Shown: positions 1 through 10,148, counted from the first letter of the stretch. The stretch is DNA of 64,000 nt from Myroides profundi (GCF_000833025.1 NZ_CP010817.1:2480001-2544000), one strand, 5' to 3'. Notes: generated by a model from the sequence alone, not told the origin. Numbers and translations are program-made.

Positions 1-24
1 TAGTAGTACAAGTTTTGCTTTCAT
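1..24 (-). CDS. Start of a minus-strand gene cut by the window edge
   Basis: An ATG on the minus strand at 24 opens a reading frame that runs off the left edge after eight codons (MKAKLVLL). The basic then hydrophobic start could be a signal peptide. It lies divergent to rfbA. Eight codons cannot identify the product; a polysaccharide or envelope gene would fit the neighbours, but that is only inference from context. Confidence 0.35.
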
Positions 25-398
25 AATGTTTTATATTAAAGAGGGTTTTCCTTTACCCTCTATTAAATTTACGATTTATACAGGTTTATTTTCTTTAAAA
101 ACCAATAACAACTATACCGTAAACCACTAAAAAACAACATTTAACACCTTTAAAACCACCTAACCTTTTAGAGATTAAAAAACACTAATTCTAATTTATT
201 TGTTAATTTTAGAACAATAAAAATCTATTTTACACATATAACAATACTTTATCTTACTCATACTGTAATTTTTTGTCATTACACCTTATTTTAGCCTATA
301 TACGTGATTTATTATATGCTTTTTAAGAGCTAAAATGACGCTAGATTTCACATGAAGTAGATATCAAATTCACACCGCTTTCTTTAACCTAGATTAAG

Positions 399-472
399 CA
401 TTAGCCAAATACTGCAAAGCAATTCTACTTCATCTCTCTTTCATTCCTTCTAAAACCATACTATAGTATGCT
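399..472 (+). repeat. Left copy of a 74-bp direct repeat flanking the sugar-nucleotide genes
   Basis: This stretch matches 7121-7194 in the same orientation over 74 bp without gaps, with roughly one difference in five or six positions. It contains a perfect 14-bp palindrome (CATACTATAGTATG, 457-470); the right copy has a slightly decayed version. Beyond position 472 the two copies diverge, though both continue to a CTATCGSGTAT-like stretch and CTGGGTTT. The rest of the 25-578 gap is AT-rich and shows nothing else I can support. Confidence 0.6.
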
Positions 473-578
473 TTTTTCATAAATTCAGAGCTGTTTTGTA
501 TAATTTACTCTCGTTAATAGGTCTATCGCGTATTCTGGGTTTAAAAAATCATTAACTTTATCCCTTTATTATTTTAAG

Positions 579-1436
579 ATGAAAGGAATTATTCTCGCTG
601 GGGGATCGGGAACACGATTACACCCTCTTACATTAGCTGTCAGTAAACAACTGATGCCTGTCTATGACAAGCCTATGATTTACTACCCTTTATCCACGTT
701 AATGCTAGCGGGAATCAACGAAATTCTGATTATCTCTACTCCTACTGACCTGCCTAACTTCCAAAAACTATTAGGAGATGGTAGCCAAATCGGTTGTTCT
801 TTTACTTATGCGATACAGGAAGAACCCAATGGATTAGCACAGGCTTTTATTATTGGAGAGGAATTTATAGGTGATGATCACGTAGCGCTGATCTTAGGGG
901 ATAATATCTTCTACGGCAGTGGAATGTCTAAACTATTACAATCGTGCGTAGAAAGAGCAGAACCAACTATATTTGCCTATTCTGTAACTGATCCTCAACG
1001 CTATGGTGTGGTGGAGTTTGATCAACATAAAAATGTACTCTCTATAGAAGAGAAACCTCTAGAACCCAAATCTAACTTTGTGGTGCCTGGATTATACTTT
1101 TATGACAATGATGTAGTGAATATTGCCAAGACTATTCAACCTTCTAAAAGAGGAGAATATGAGATCACAGATATCAATAAAGAGTATTTGAGACAAGGCA
1201 AATTAAAGGTAGGAATATTAGACAGAGGAACGGCTTGGTTAGACACAGGTACTTTTGCTTCTCTGATGAAAGCAGGTCAATTCGTTCAAGTCATCGAAGA
1301 GCGCCAAGGACTGAAAATCGGGGCCATCGAAGAGGTCGCTTATCGCATGGGGTATATCACAAAAGAACAATTACACCATATCGCTAAACCACTGTGCAAA
1401 AGTGGGTATGGAGAATATCTAATGACAATAGAATAA
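579..1436 (+). CDS. rfbA: Glucose-1-phosphate thymidylyltransferase (RmlA/RfbA)
   Basis: This enzyme makes dTDP-glucose from dTTP and glucose 1-phosphate, the first step toward dTDP-rhamnose and related sugars. The N-terminal nucleotide-binding signature [13 protein letters not shown] is at residues 6-18, followed by the substrate region [17 protein letters not shown]. The metal and sugar-binding segment LGDNIFYG is near residue 106 and the family motif WLDTGT is near residue 221. The length of 285 aa is usual for the family. It is convergent with rfbB, with a shared hairpin terminator between them. rmlC and rmlD are not in the window, so the final sugar cannot be read from here. Confidence 0.95.
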   Translation: MKGIILAGGSGTRLHPLTLAVSKQLMPVYDKPMIYYPLSTLMLAGINEILIISTPTDLPNFQKLLGDGSQIGCSFTYAIQEEPNGLAQAFIIGEEFIGDDHVALILGDNIFYGSGMSKLLQSCVERAEPTIFAYSVTDPQRYGVVEFDQHKNVLSIEEKPLEPKSNFVVPGLYFYDNDVVNIAKTIQPSKRGEYEITDINKEYLRQGKLKVGILDRGTAWLDTGTFASLMKAGQFVQVIEERQGLKIGAIEEVAYRMGYITKEQLHHIAKPLCKSGYGEYLMTIE

Positions 1437-1454
1437 CAATATATTAAACCAAGT

Positions 1455-1494
1455 AAAAAGGCCTTGTACTGCTAGATAGTACAAGGCCTTTTTT
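1455..1494. terminator. Bidirectional terminator between rfbA and rfbB
   Basis: A perfect 16-bp inverted repeat (1455-1470 with 1479-1494 within one base, core GGCCTTGTACT/AGTACAAGGCC) carries A-runs on the left and T-runs on the right. It sits between two convergent genes and can stop transcription from both sides. Confidence 0.85.
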
Positions 1495-1496
1495 AC

Positions 1497-2546
1497 TTAC
1501 TTTTTATACTGTTGATGATAGTACTCTTGATATACTCCACTGGTTACATGCTCTAACCACTCTTGATTATTCATATACCAATCAATGGTCTTAGCTAATC
1601 CTTCTGGGAAGGTTACAGATGGGCTCCATCCGAGCTCTTTATTAATCTTCGTTGCATCAATCGCATACCTTAGATCATGTCCTGGTCTATCTGTTACAAA
1701 AGTGATTAATCGCTCACTCTCCCCTACTTCTCGAGCTAAAACTACATCCATCTGCTTACACAGCTCTTTGACCAAGTCTATATTTTGCCATTCATTAAAG
1801 CCTCCTATATTATAGGTCTCTGCATTATTCCCTTTATGGAATACATCATCTATGGCTCTGGCGTGATCTAAGACATATAGCCAATCGCGAGTGTACTTCC
1901 CATCCCCATAAATAGGCAAGGATTTTTTATTGATGATATTGTGAATACAAAGTGGGATTAACTTCTCTGGGAAGTGATTAGGCCCATAGTTATTAGAACA
2001 ATTACTTACAACATAAGGCATTCCATAGGTCTCCCCATAAGCACGAACAAAGTGATCTGAACTTGCCTTAGAAGCTGAATAAGGTGAATTAGGATCATAA
2101 GGCGTTGCTTCGGTAAATAACCCTACTTCGCCTAGTGCGCCATAGACTTCGTCTGTACTAATATGGTAAAAGCGCTTCCCTTCCCAATCGCCTTGCCATA
2201 AGGATTTAAATGCTTGTAATAAATTGACTGTGCCTAAGACATTTGTGCGTACAAAAGCAAGCGGGTCTGTAATAGATCGGTCTACATGAGACTCTGCTGC
2301 TAGGTGAATCACCGCATTAAATCGCTCCTTTTTAAAAAGCTGTTCTATCGCTTCTTGATTGGTTATGTCTTCTCTTATAAAATGGTAGTTAGGAGCAGCT
2401 TCTATATCTCTTAAATTCTCTAGATTCCCTGCATACGTAAGTGCATCTAGGTTATAAATCTGATAGTCTGGATATTTCTGTACGAAAAGCCTTACTACAT
2501 GTGATCCTATAAACCCTGCGCCTCCCGTAATAAGTATTTTATTCAT
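1497..2546 (-). CDS. rfbB: dTDP-glucose 4,6-dehydratase (RmlB/RfbB)
   Basis: This extended short-chain dehydrogenase converts dTDP-glucose to dTDP-4-keto-6-deoxyglucose. It has the Rossmann motif GGAGFIGSH at residues 8-16, the active-site STDEVYG near residue 130, and the YxxxK motif in SPYSASKAS near residue 155. The dTDP-sugar binding segment NNYGPNHFPEKLIP follows. Its length of 349 aa is normal. It lies just downstream of wecC (14-nt gap) and probably shares its transcript. It uses the product of rfbA, which converges on it. Confidence 0.95.
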   Translation of the reverse strand: MNKILITGGAGFIGSHVVRLFVQKYPDYQIYNLDALTYAGNLENLRDIEAAPNYHFIREDITNQEAIEQLFKKERFNAVIHLAAESHVDRSITDPLAFVRTNVLGTVNLLQAFKSLWQGDWEGKRFYHISTDEVYGALGEVGLFTEATPYDPNSPYSASKASSDHFVRAYGETYGMPYVVSNCSNNYGPNHFPEKLIPLCIHNIINKKSLPIYGDGKYTRDWLYVLDHARAIDDVFHKGNNAETYNIGGFNEWQNIDLVKELCKQMDVVLAREVGESERLITFVTDRPGHDLRYAIDATKINKELGWSPSVTFPEGLAKTIDWYMNNQEWLEHVTSGVYQEYYHQQYKK

Positions 2547-2560
2547 GCTCCTTGTTTTTT

Positions 2561-3769
2561 TTATTTTTTAATTCCACAAAAATCTAAAACTACTTTACCT
2601 TGTGGTATTTCTAATGCTTTAAACTCATTATGTGCTACTAAAAATACAATGATATCTGCTTTTTCTACCGCTTCTTTATAGTTCGTTAATTTAAACACTT
2701 TATGGTCTTGTACATTTGGCTCTACAATATACATATCTGCGTCTCCAGAATCTTGTAAGATACGTTCAGTGATATAAATAGCTGGAGATTCACGTAAATC
2801 GTCAATATTCGGTTTAAAAGCTAGTCCCATTACTGCAATAGCAGGTTGGCGTCCCTGTTTTAACTCAAACTCTAATCGCGCTGATTTTACTTTCTCTGCG
2901 CACCAAAAAGATTTATAGTTATTAACTTCTCTAGCATGAGCAATGATTCTAGACTCCATAGGAAATTCTGAAACAATGAAATATGGATCCACTGCAATAC
3001 AATGTCCTCCTACTCCACATCCTGGTTGTAAGATATTTACACGTGGGTGCTTATTTGCTAATTCAATTAATTCCCAAACATTAATCCCTGCTTTATCACA
3101 GATTAATGACAATTCATTAGCAAAGGCAATCTGCACATCTCTAGAAGAGTTCTCTGTCAGTTTACACATCTCTGCTGTACGCGCATTCGTTCTGTGCAAA
3201 GTTCCTTTTACAAATTGACTGTAAAATGCTACTGCCTTTTCTGTAGATACTTCATTCACTCCTCCAATTACACGATCATTATGTACTAACTCATACATTA
3301 CATTTCCTGGCAATACACGCTCTGGACAATAGGCTAAATAAATCTTACCTTCAAGCTCTGGGCGCTCTGTAAAGATATATTCCATCATCTTTTCTGTCGT
3401 ACCTACAGGAGAAGTAGATTCGATAATATATAAATCTCCTTCTTTTAACAATGGAAGTATAGCTGTAGTTGCTGCCTTTACATACGAAATATCTGGTTCG
3501 TGATTTCCTTTAAATGGCGTTGGTACAACAATTAAATATGTATTGGCTACAATAGGAGTAGTTGCTGCTTTTAGATATCCTGCTTGTACAGCTTCAGCTA
3601 CTGCCTTATCTAAATCTGGTTCTACAATATGAATCTTTCCTGCATTAATGGTATCTACCACATGTTGGGAAATATCTACTCCATGTACACCTATTTTATT
3701 TTGTGCAATTAAAGCTGATGTTGGTAGTCCTATGTATCCTAATCCTATTGTTACTACTTGTGTATTCAT
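2561..3769 (-). CDS. wecC: UDP-N-acetyl-D-mannosamine dehydrogenase (WecC type)
   Basis: This NAD-dependent enzyme oxidises UDP-ManNAc to UDP-ManNAcA in two steps. The N-terminal Rossmann motif is GLGYIGLPTS (residues 9-18). The catalytic-cysteine motif is CGVGGHCIAVDP in the middle of the protein, and the C-terminal UDP-binding domain carries GLAFKPNIDDLRESP. Its length of 402 aa agrees with WecC rather than the longer UDP-glucose dehydrogenases. The partner epimerase WecB is the next gene upstream, but 617 bp of palindromic repeats separate the two. Confidence 0.92.
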   Translation of the reverse strand: MNTQVVTIGLGYIGLPTSALIAQNKIGVHGVDISQHVVDTINAGKIHIVEPDLDKAVAEAVQAGYLKAATTPIVANTYLIVVPTPFKGNHEPDISYVKAATTAILPLLKEGDLYIIESTSPVGTTEKMMEYIFTERPELEGKIYLAYCPERVLPGNVMYELVHNDRVIGGVNEVSTEKAVAFYSQFVKGTLHRTNARTAEMCKLTENSSRDVQIAFANELSLICDKAGINVWELIELANKHPRVNILQPGCGVGGHCIAVDPYFIVSEFPMESRIIAHAREVNNYKSFWCAEKVKSARLEFELKQGRQPAIAVMGLAFKPNIDDLRESPAIYITERILQDSGDADMYIVEPNVQDHKVFKLTNYKEAVEKADIIVFLVAHNEFKALEIPQGKVVLDFCGIKK

Positions 3770-4386
3770 TCATTATGTTATTTTGTTGTTTTGTGATTTC
3801 GTTTATATCACAAAACATTATCTTATCTCTATATTTCTTTTCTATTAGACGCAATATATTGCGTCTCTACTGTATTCCTTTTATTAGACGTAAGATATTA
3901 CGTCTCTACCTTATGTGATGGATTTGCCCCGCTACGCAAAGTCTCCCGACTTTGAGTGATTCTCACACAGTTTAAATCGTTACGCTGATGGTGCGGATTT
4001 TTAATCCGTGACGTGTATTTTCCTGACTTCCCTATTTCCTATTTTCCGTTTCCTATTCCCTGTGACACGCATAATAATGCGTCTCTACTGATTCTGGGAT
4101 GGTTTGTAAACTGTGCCATGCATGTGCTGTAATTCATTAACTCTGACACGCAAAATATTGCGTTTCTGCTGTATTCCTTTTATTAGACGTAAGATATTAC
4201 GTCTCTACTAATGCTGGTGTGTTTTGTAACCTATGCCATATTCTGTAAAACATTAACTCTGACACGCAAAATATTGCGTCTCTACCTTGTATATAGGGCA
4301 TGTATACCGAATGGCATCCCCCTAGTCGTTGACGCGGATTTGATGTTATTATCCTCATGCACGGTGACACGCAAAAAATTGCGTCT
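3770..4386. repeat. Cluster of palindromic intergenic repeats between wecB and wecC
   Basis: At least seven copies of a GACGCAA(n)TTGCGTCTCTAC-type element lie here. Examples are a perfect 20-bp palindrome at 3847-3866, and copies starting near 3886, 4063, 4145, 4185, 4261 and 4366. Two further families are mixed in: a CTACGCAAAGTCTCCCGACTTTG element near 3931-3954 and a GCGGATT...AATCCG inverted repeat near 3972-3988. Open frames in this stretch are products of the repeats. The last copy runs into wecB and supplies its TAG stop codon (4387-4389). Confidence 0.85.
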
Positions 4387-5508
4387 CTACTGTAATTGAC
4401 TGATAAAATCAACAATACGTGCACATGCTTTTCCATCTCCGTAAGGATTGTGTAAGGCTGACATCTTTGCATAACGAGCTGTATCTGTCAATAGGCTATT
4501 CGCCTCTCTTACAATCTTCTCTTTATCCGTACCTACTAGGATTACTGTTCCTGCTGCTACGGCTTCAGGACGTTCTGTTGTATCTCGCATGACTAAAACT
4601 GGTTTTCCTAAACTAGGTGCTTCTTCTTGTACTCCTCCACTATCTGTAACAATCATATAACTCTTATTCATCAACCATACAAATGAAGGGTAAGCTAATG
4701 GATCTATTAATTGAATATTTTCTATTCCTGATAGGATTTCGTAAACTGGACCTTTTACATTTGGATTTAAATGTACAGGGTAAATGATTTGTACATCAGC
4801 ATGTGTTAAGGCTATTTCTTTTAGTGCTTCACAGATACGAATAAATCCATCTCCATGATTCTCTCTTCTATGTCCTGTAACAAGTATTAATTTCTTAGAC
4901 GAATCTACAATCTGTTTTAATTGTGTAATTTCTTCATTTTCTAAATCTTCTACACGCTCTACACTTTCTAATAAAGCATCAATAACTGTATTACCAGTAA
5001 CTAAAATATCTTTGATTTTGATATTTTCTCTTAATAAATTTTCTTGAGATGCTATGGTTGGTGCGAAGTGATAATCTGTTACACGTCCTGTAATCTGACG
5101 ATTTATTTCCTCAGGGAAAGGTGCTCGTTTATTATGTGTTCTGAGTCCTGCCTCTACATGACACACTTCTGCTCCACTATAGAAAGCCGCAATACTCGCT
5201 GACATCGTTGTAGTAGTATCTCCATGAACATAAACGTAATCAGGTTTAAACTTCTCTAAAACAGGTTTTAATCCAGTGATAATATCTCCTGTTAAAGAAT
5301 ATAAATTTTGATTAGGTTTCATCAAATTCAAATCGTACTCTGGTACGATATCAAAAAACTCTAAAACTTGATCCAACATCTCTCTATGTTGTGCAGTTAC
5401 ACATACACGAGTATCAAATTTATCAGCGTGTTTTTGGAATTCCTTTACTAAAGGTGCCATTTTGATAGCTTCTGGTCTTGTGCCAAATACAATCAAATTC
5501 TTTTTCAT
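4387..5508 (-). CDS. wecB: UDP-N-acetylglucosamine 2-epimerase (WecB)
   Basis: This enzyme interconverts UDP-GlcNAc and UDP-ManNAc in the cytoplasm and feeds WecC. It shows the family start [13 protein letters not shown] (residues 8-20), [12 protein letters not shown] in the first domain, HVEAGLRTH with the acid and histidine of the active site, and the C-terminal UDP-binding segment [18 protein letters not shown] followed by RDTTERPEA. The length of 373 aa is standard. The stop codon lies inside a palindromic repeat, so the last residues may have been set by repeat insertion. Confidence 0.95.
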   Translation of the reverse strand: MKKNLIVFGTRPEAIKMAPLVKEFQKHADKFDTRVCVTAQHREMLDQVLEFFDIVPEYDLNLMKPNQNLYSLTGDIITGLKPVLEKFKPDYVYVHGDTTTTMSASIAAFYSGAEVCHVEAGLRTHNKRAPFPEEINRQITGRVTDYHFAPTIASQENLLRENIKIKDILVTGNTVIDALLESVERVEDLENEEITQLKQIVDSSKKLILVTGHRRENHGDGFIRICEALKEIALTHADVQIIYPVHLNPNVKGPVYEILSGIENIQLIDPLAYPSFVWLMNKSYMIVTDSGGVQEEAPSLGKPVLVMRDTTERPEAVAAGTVILVGTDKEKIVREANSLLTDTARYAKMSALHNPYGDGKACARIVDFISQLQ

Positions 5509-5679
5509 AGTTAAGTGTGTTAATTTCTGTTTTTCAATCTTTTAAAAACAGTTATTATCTTCAATTCGATAGTATTTCTCTTGAATTGTATCTTGGTAAA
5601 CTTCACCTACATCTAAAATATAAACCCTTCTTTTTTATATCCTTGCATCTTTACTGCTTAAATTAGGTGTTAAAGTTTA

Positions 5680-7077
5680 TTACCCTCTTCCAATTGTGTA
5701 TACTTCAAACCCTATATCTTCTAACGTTTGACGGTCTAATATATTACGTCCATCGAATATAAAAGCTGGTTTTTGCATATTATCATAAATGCGTTGCCAA
5801 TCGTACGTCTTGAACTCATCCCATTCTGTCAATACTGCGATACCATGTGCTCCTTCTAGGGCTGCATAGGGTTCTGCGTGTACTATCAGATGTTTTTTAT
5901 TTGTTTCTAATTCGCGAGTGGCTAAGTAATCTAAATCAGATAACATCTGTTGTTCTATTACTTTAGGATCGTATACGTGGATTTGTGCTTCTTCTTCAAT
6001 TAACTCATTGGCTACATAGATAGCAGCTGATTCTCTAGTATCATTAGTATCCTTCTTGAATGCCCAACCTAAGAAAGCTATTTTCTTATCGTTAACTGTA
6101 TTAAACAAAGTTGTCACGATATTCTCTGCAAAACGACGTTTCTGGTGGTCATTCATAATGATTACTTGCTCCCAATAGTCTGCTACTGCCTCTAGCCCAT
6201 AAGACTTAGCGATATACACTAAGTTTAGGATATCTTTTTGAAAACACGATCCTCCAAAACCTACAGAAGCTTTTAAGAATTTATTGCCAATACGGCTATC
6301 TGTACCAATGGCTCTAGACACTTCGGCTACATCTGCTCCTGATACTTCACATAGTTCTGAAATCGCATTGATAGAAGACACACGTTGTGCTAAGAAGGCA
6401 TTGGCAGTCAATTTAGAAAGCTCTGATGACCATACATTAGTACGTAGAATACGCTCTTGAGGTACCCATGCTTCATAAATAGACGCTAACGCTTCGATAG
6501 CTTCTCTTCCTCTCGGGGTTTCTGCTCCACCGATCAATACGCGATCAGGGTTCATCAAGTCTTGGATAGCTGTACCTTCTGCTAAAAATTCAGGATTAGA
6601 GAGTATTTCAAACTCTACTCCATTACCTGTTTGATCAAGGATTCGTTTAATTGCTTGTGCTGTGCGTACAGGAAGTGTAGACTTTTCTACAACTATTTTG
6701 TCTGTCTTGGCTACTTGAGCAATTTGTCTTGCACATAATTCAATATACTTTAAATCAGCTGCCATTCCCTTTCCTTTACCATAGGTTTTGGTTGGGGTAT
6801 TCACAGAGATAAAAATCATGTCAGCTTCATCAATAGCTTTCTCTACATTGGTATCAAAAAACAGATTTCGTCCACGAGCTTCTGCTACTACTGCATCTAA
6901 ACCTGGTTCATAAATAGGTAATTTGCTCAAATCTTCATCATTCCACGCTTTGATACGTGCTTCATTTAAATCAACTACTGTAATCTTGATACGTGGATTT
7001 TTTTGTGCTATAACTGCCATGGTAGGCCCTCCTACGTATCCTGCCCCTACGCAACAAATCTTTTGTATGTTTTTCAT
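5680..7077 (-). CDS. ugd: UDP-glucose 6-dehydrogenase, eukaryote-like type
   Basis: This NAD-dependent enzyme makes UDP-glucuronate from UDP-glucose. The Rossmann motif [15 protein letters not shown] is at residues 11-25, [11 protein letters not shown] is central, and the catalytic cysteine lies in FGGSCFQKD. The C-terminal domain has [19 protein letters not shown]. The phrases VGGPT and [14 protein letters not shown] and the length of 465 aa resemble the animal-type UGDH branch more than the short bacterial Ugd. It is the first gene of the minus-strand run; a 171-bp spacer separates it from wecB. Confidence 0.93.
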   Translation of the reverse strand: MKNIQKICCVGAGYVGGPTMAVIAQKNPRIKITVVDLNEARIKAWNDEDLSKLPIYEPGLDAVVAEARGRNLFFDTNVEKAIDEADMIFISVNTPTKTYGKGKGMAADLKYIELCARQIAQVAKTDKIVVEKSTLPVRTAQAIKRILDQTGNGVEFEILSNPEFLAEGTAIQDLMNPDRVLIGGAETPRGREAIEALASIYEAWVPQERILRTNVWSSELSKLTANAFLAQRVSSINAISELCEVSGADVAEVSRAIGTDSRIGNKFLKASVGFGGSCFQKDILNLVYIAKSYGLEAVADYWEQVIIMNDHQKRRFAENIVTTLFNTVNDKKIAFLGWAFKKDTNDTRESAAIYVANELIEEEAQIHVYDPKVIEQQMLSDLDYLATRELETNKKHLIVHAEPYAALEGAHGIAVLTEWDEFKTYDWQRIYDNMQKPAFIFDGRNILDRQTLEDIGFEVYTIGRG

Positions 7078-7120
7078 ATATGCTAAAGAAAGTAAATTAA
7101 TACTTTATCATTTAATTACA

Positions 7121-7194
7121 CATTAGCCAAATATTACAAGGTAATTCTACTTCTTCTCTCTTTCATTAGTACTACAACCATATTATGGTATGCT
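7121..7194 (+). repeat. Right copy of the 74-bp direct repeat
   Basis: This copy matches 399-472 in the same orientation. Its palindrome (CATATTATGGTATG, 7179-7192) has lost perfect symmetry. Because both copies point the same way while rfbA and ugd point in opposite directions, the repeat cannot be a shared upstream regulatory site of both genes; a duplication or insertion scar is more natural. Confidence 0.6.
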
Positions 7195-7444
7195 AAAAAC
7201 ACTAATGTAGGCCTATCGGGTATCATTACTTTTCGTTTATATGTCTATTGTATAATCTGGGTTTGATCTTGTCTATGGTATTCTTCTTTTAAAAAGAATA
7301 TACTATAGGGTAAAGTTAGTTATTTACCTGCTATTGACAATAGGTATTTTTTATTTATAAATTTTATGTGTGGTATGGATATGATGCAAGGTATTGCCTC
7401 TTCTGTCAAACGAATATGCTTTGTCGGGCGTATAATAACCGCAT

Positions 7445-7504
7445 GGATTATAAATCCGGGCGAACGGGCAATCATCGTAATTCGTAATTTCTAATTCGTA
7501 ATTC
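7445..7504. repeat. Composite intergenic repeat at the 3' end of the 7491 gene
   Basis: A GGATT-ATA-AATCC inverted repeat (7445-7457) is followed by an AATTA-type array (GTAATTCGTAATTTCTAATTC..., about 7477-7504). The array overlaps the last codons and the stop of the neighbouring minus-strand gene. The same order of parts recurs at 10953-11020 and 45481-45616. Apart from this and the 74-bp repeat, the 7078-7490 gap shows nothing further. Confidence 0.55.
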
Positions 7505-8510
7505 CCCACTCGTTTTCTTCTTCTAATATCACTTTATAGATTAGGTAGGCTTCTTGGTATTGATTTCTACGGGTTAAGAACTTAGCTTCCTCTAATAGTT
7601 TTTCTCTTTCTGTATGTACTCTAGCGCGGTAATTTGTTGCTTTTTGGCTAATGGTTCTATCTTGAACGTAAAAGCCTGCTACATTTACAGTAAGTTCTTC
7701 TCTTACATAGATATATTCAAATTCGCTTAGATACGTTGTTGCTAAAGAATATTTCTTCTCTTCAAGATACCCGTTGACCTTATCTAATAACACATAAGGA
7801 TATGATGCGTGATAAGCTGTAGCTAGATCATACGGCCTGTAAGTATTACTGTATTTCTCTGTTCTAAAGATAAGGTGATTCGGGAATAGGTCTTCTCTCT
7901 GCGTGTATACTTTAGTCAAATAGTTTGCAAACTTTTTGGCTAGTTCTTTGGGTAAATCTGATACTCTTTTTTGTACCTTACTTTTGCTATAAGGAAGTGA
8001 ACAGGTTCCTAATATATCCGATTGGCAATAGTAATCGAAGTGGTACATATAGCGTTTTCCGTTGTAAAGAACGATATAAGTAAGGGGCATTTGACTACCA
8101 AAATAGGGTCTACAGTAAAAAACAGGAATAAAAACTGCCTGAATATCGTCGTGTTCTTCAAACCAAATTCCCTCGTCATAAAACATCAGCATTTGGTTAT
8201 CTGGAAGGCGTTCTCCATAGTTTACACTTACTTTATTCTCTTCGTTAATCAGCTCTATAGAGATAATAGATTCGTATCCATTTTTAGCAAAAATCCCCTT
8301 GCTATCATAGTTATTACAGGTCGCTCCTACTTTTATATATAGGCTATTCTCTCCATTGAGGTCACGCCAAAGTTTCACTACACTCACCTGATCCTCATCC
8401 ACTTGCTGCCCCCATACCAGAGAGCTCATCAATACACAACAACAAATAATCCAACGTCTTACTAAGTCGTTATGCTGCTGTACTATTGTTAACCAAGATT
8501 TTGTTTTCAT
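7491..8510 (-). CDS. Secreted protein of unknown function
   Basis: I do not recognise the family. Residues 19-34 form a hydrophobic signal-peptide core ending in WGQQ, so export is likely. The middle is rich in aromatic residues (YMYHFDYYCQ, PYVLLDKVNGYLEEKKY). The C-terminal third looks helical and TPR-like (EEAKFLTRRNQYQEAYLIYKV). The last codons (GITN, stop) lie inside an AATTA repeat array, so the natural C-terminus may have been replaced. A promoter-like TAAATTTG lies upstream at 8544-8551. It is a single-gene unit. Confidence 0.8.
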   Translation of the reverse strand: MKTKSWLTIVQQHNDLVRRWIICCCVLMSSLVWGQQVDEDQVSVVKLWRDLNGENSLYIKVGATCNNYDSKGIFAKNGYESIISIELINEENKVSVNYGERLPDNQMLMFYDEGIWFEEHDDIQAVFIPVFYCRPYFGSQMPLTYIVLYNGKRYMYHFDYYCQSDILGTCSLPYSKSKVQKRVSDLPKELAKKFANYLTKVYTQREDLFPNHLIFRTEKYSNTYRPYDLATAYHASYPYVLLDKVNGYLEEKKYSLATTYLSEFEYIYVREELTVNVAGFYVQDRTISQKATNYRARVHTEREKLLEEAKFLTRRNQYQEAYLIYKVILEEENEWGITN

Positions 8511-8543
8511 TCAAGTGATTTCTACTGATTCTATATGTTCTTC

Positions 8544-8551
8544 CAAATTTA
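8544..8551 (-). promoter_or_regulatory. Promoter -7 box for the 7491-8510 gene
   Basis: On the minus strand this reads TAAATTTG, an exact match to the Bacteroidota -7 consensus TAnnTTTG, 34 nt upstream of the ATG. No clear TTG stands at the ideal -33 spacing, so the call is moderate. Confidence 0.45.
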
Positions 8552-8678
8552 CTATTCTTCCTCAATATTGCTAACGACTTTTTGCTAAAAAGTGCATTTT
8601 CTTTCTTAAACTAACATCTTATTTGAATTGTTATTTCTCTAATTCGAAATAAATACTTCATTATTCGATTATTAGTTA

Positions 8679-9011
8679 TACCTTTGTACCTGTATTATTA
8701 GTTAATAGATTTCTGCCTTAGTTATTCTAAAATTAAATAGTTTTAAAAAACCTCGTTTAATTTTACTTCCTTGGTCTTTACTTTATTTAACTCTTGATTC
8801 TTTTACAATTTTAATAGAAAGTAAAAGATGTTTCCCTGCTTATGCTCTTAGAAGCTTTATTGCAAAAACAAAAGACCACTTACCTACGAAATATGAGTTT
8901 CTGATGCATAATAGAAAACAAATTCACTAGGATAGATAATACCAAAAAGACTTTAAGACCCAATAGTTTTAAAGCATATAAAGATAAAAGAATAAGTACA
9001 GGCAATAATAA
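8679..9011 (+). promoter_or_regulatory. Promoter and long leader of the cold-shock operon
   Basis: TACCTTTG at 8679-8686 matches the TAnnTTTG box. A start a few bases later would give an untranslated leader of about 315 nt before the DEAD-box gene. Long leaders are known for cold-shock genes, where folding changes with temperature; that role here is inference. I saw no known riboswitch motif. The 8552-8678 part is AT-rich without other recognisable content. Confidence 0.4.
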
Positions 9012-10124
9012 ATGAACTTTAAAGATTTAGCATTAACACAAGAGATACAAACAGCATTAACTAAAATAGGTTATTCTACAGCTACTGAAATACAGCAAAA
9101 AGCAATCCCTCCTATTCTGGAAGGAACGGATGTAATCGGTACTGCTCAAACAGGTACAGGTAAAACTGCTGCTTTTGCTATTCCTATTTTACAAAAACTG
9201 CACTCTACTCCTAAATCTACAAAAGGTATAAGAGCCTTAATTTTAGTTCCTACAAGAGAATTAGCAATACAGGTAAAAGATAGTTTTTTAGACTATAGTA
9301 CTGAGCTTCCTCTTAAAACAGTAACTTTATTCGGTGGTGTACCTCTTCCACCTCAAGTAAGAGCGTTAAAACAACATCCCGAAATTATCGTGGCTACTCC
9401 TGGTCGACTATTGGATCTAATCAATCAAAAAATAGTAAAGCTTTCTAATCTTGAGATATTAGTACTAGATGAGGCTGATCAGATGCTTGATATGGGATTC
9501 ATACACGATCTTAAAAAAATTCTTAAATTTGTTCCTACTAAAAGACAATCTCTGTTCTTCTCAGCTACAATGCCTAAAGAAATAGAGCAATTCGCTAGAA
9601 CAATCGTCTACAAACCTGTAAAAATAGAAGTAGCTGCACAAGTAATCACAGCAACAACTATCGAACAGCAAGTGTACTATACAGAGAAGAAAGATAAGAA
9701 AGCGTTATTACACACTATCTTAAAGGAGAATACGGAGTCTACTCTTGTATTTACAAGAACGAAATACGAGGCTAATAACCTGGTAAAATACCTTCAAAAG
9801 GTCAATATGGTGGCGATGGCTATCCATGGGAATAAATCTCAAAGTGCTCGTGTTAAAGCATTAGATGATTTTAAAAATAAGAAAATCAATATCCTTATTG
9901 CAACAGATATTGCTGCAAGAGGAATAGATATAAGCAAACTTCCCTTTGTGATCAACTATGATATACCAGACAAACCAGAGACTTACGTTCATCGTATCGG
10001 TCGTACTGGACGAGCTGGAGTACAAGGGGTTGCCATGTGTTTTTGCACACCTGAACAACGAAAAGAGTTGAAGGATATTCAGCGATTTACAGGGATCAAA
10101 ATGCAGGTAAAACAAGAAATTTAA
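9012..10124 (+). CDS. DEAD-box RNA helicase, RhlE-like
   Basis: This ATP-dependent RNA helicase probably resolves RNA structure in ribosome assembly or mRNA decay, above all in the cold. The order of motifs is complete: Q motif (GYSTATEIQQKAIP, residues 18-31), Walker A AQTGTGKT (about 40-47), PTRELA, TPGR, DEAD (residues 147-150 region), SAT, and the C-terminal ARGID and HRIGRTGRAG. It stops soon after the helicase core (370 aa) without the basic tail of longer relatives. The two following genes encode cold-shock-domain proteins and are separated by 24 and 12 nt, which points to one cold-shock operon. Confidence 0.93.
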   Translation: MNFKDLALTQEIQTALTKIGYSTATEIQQKAIPPILEGTDVIGTAQTGTGKTAAFAIPILQKLHSTPKSTKGIRALILVPTRELAIQVKDSFLDYSTELPLKTVTLFGGVPLPPQVRALKQHPEIIVATPGRLLDLINQKIVKLSNLEILVLDEADQMLDMGFIHDLKKILKFVPTKRQSLFFSATMPKEIEQFARTIVYKPVKIEVAAQVITATTIEQQVYYTEKKDKKALLHTILKENTESTLVFTRTKYEANNLVKYLQKVNMVAMAIHGNKSQSARVKALDDFKNKKINILIATDIAARGIDISKLPFVINYDIPDKPETYVHRIGRTGRAGVQGVAMCFCTPEQRKELKDIQRFTGIKMQVKQEI

Positions 10125-10148
10125 TATTAACTTAAAAACGCAATAAAT

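Noticed and set aside
4197..4472. Minus-strand open frame overlapping the end of wecB
   Set aside because: It runs through palindromic repeats and lies in a shadow frame of wecB.
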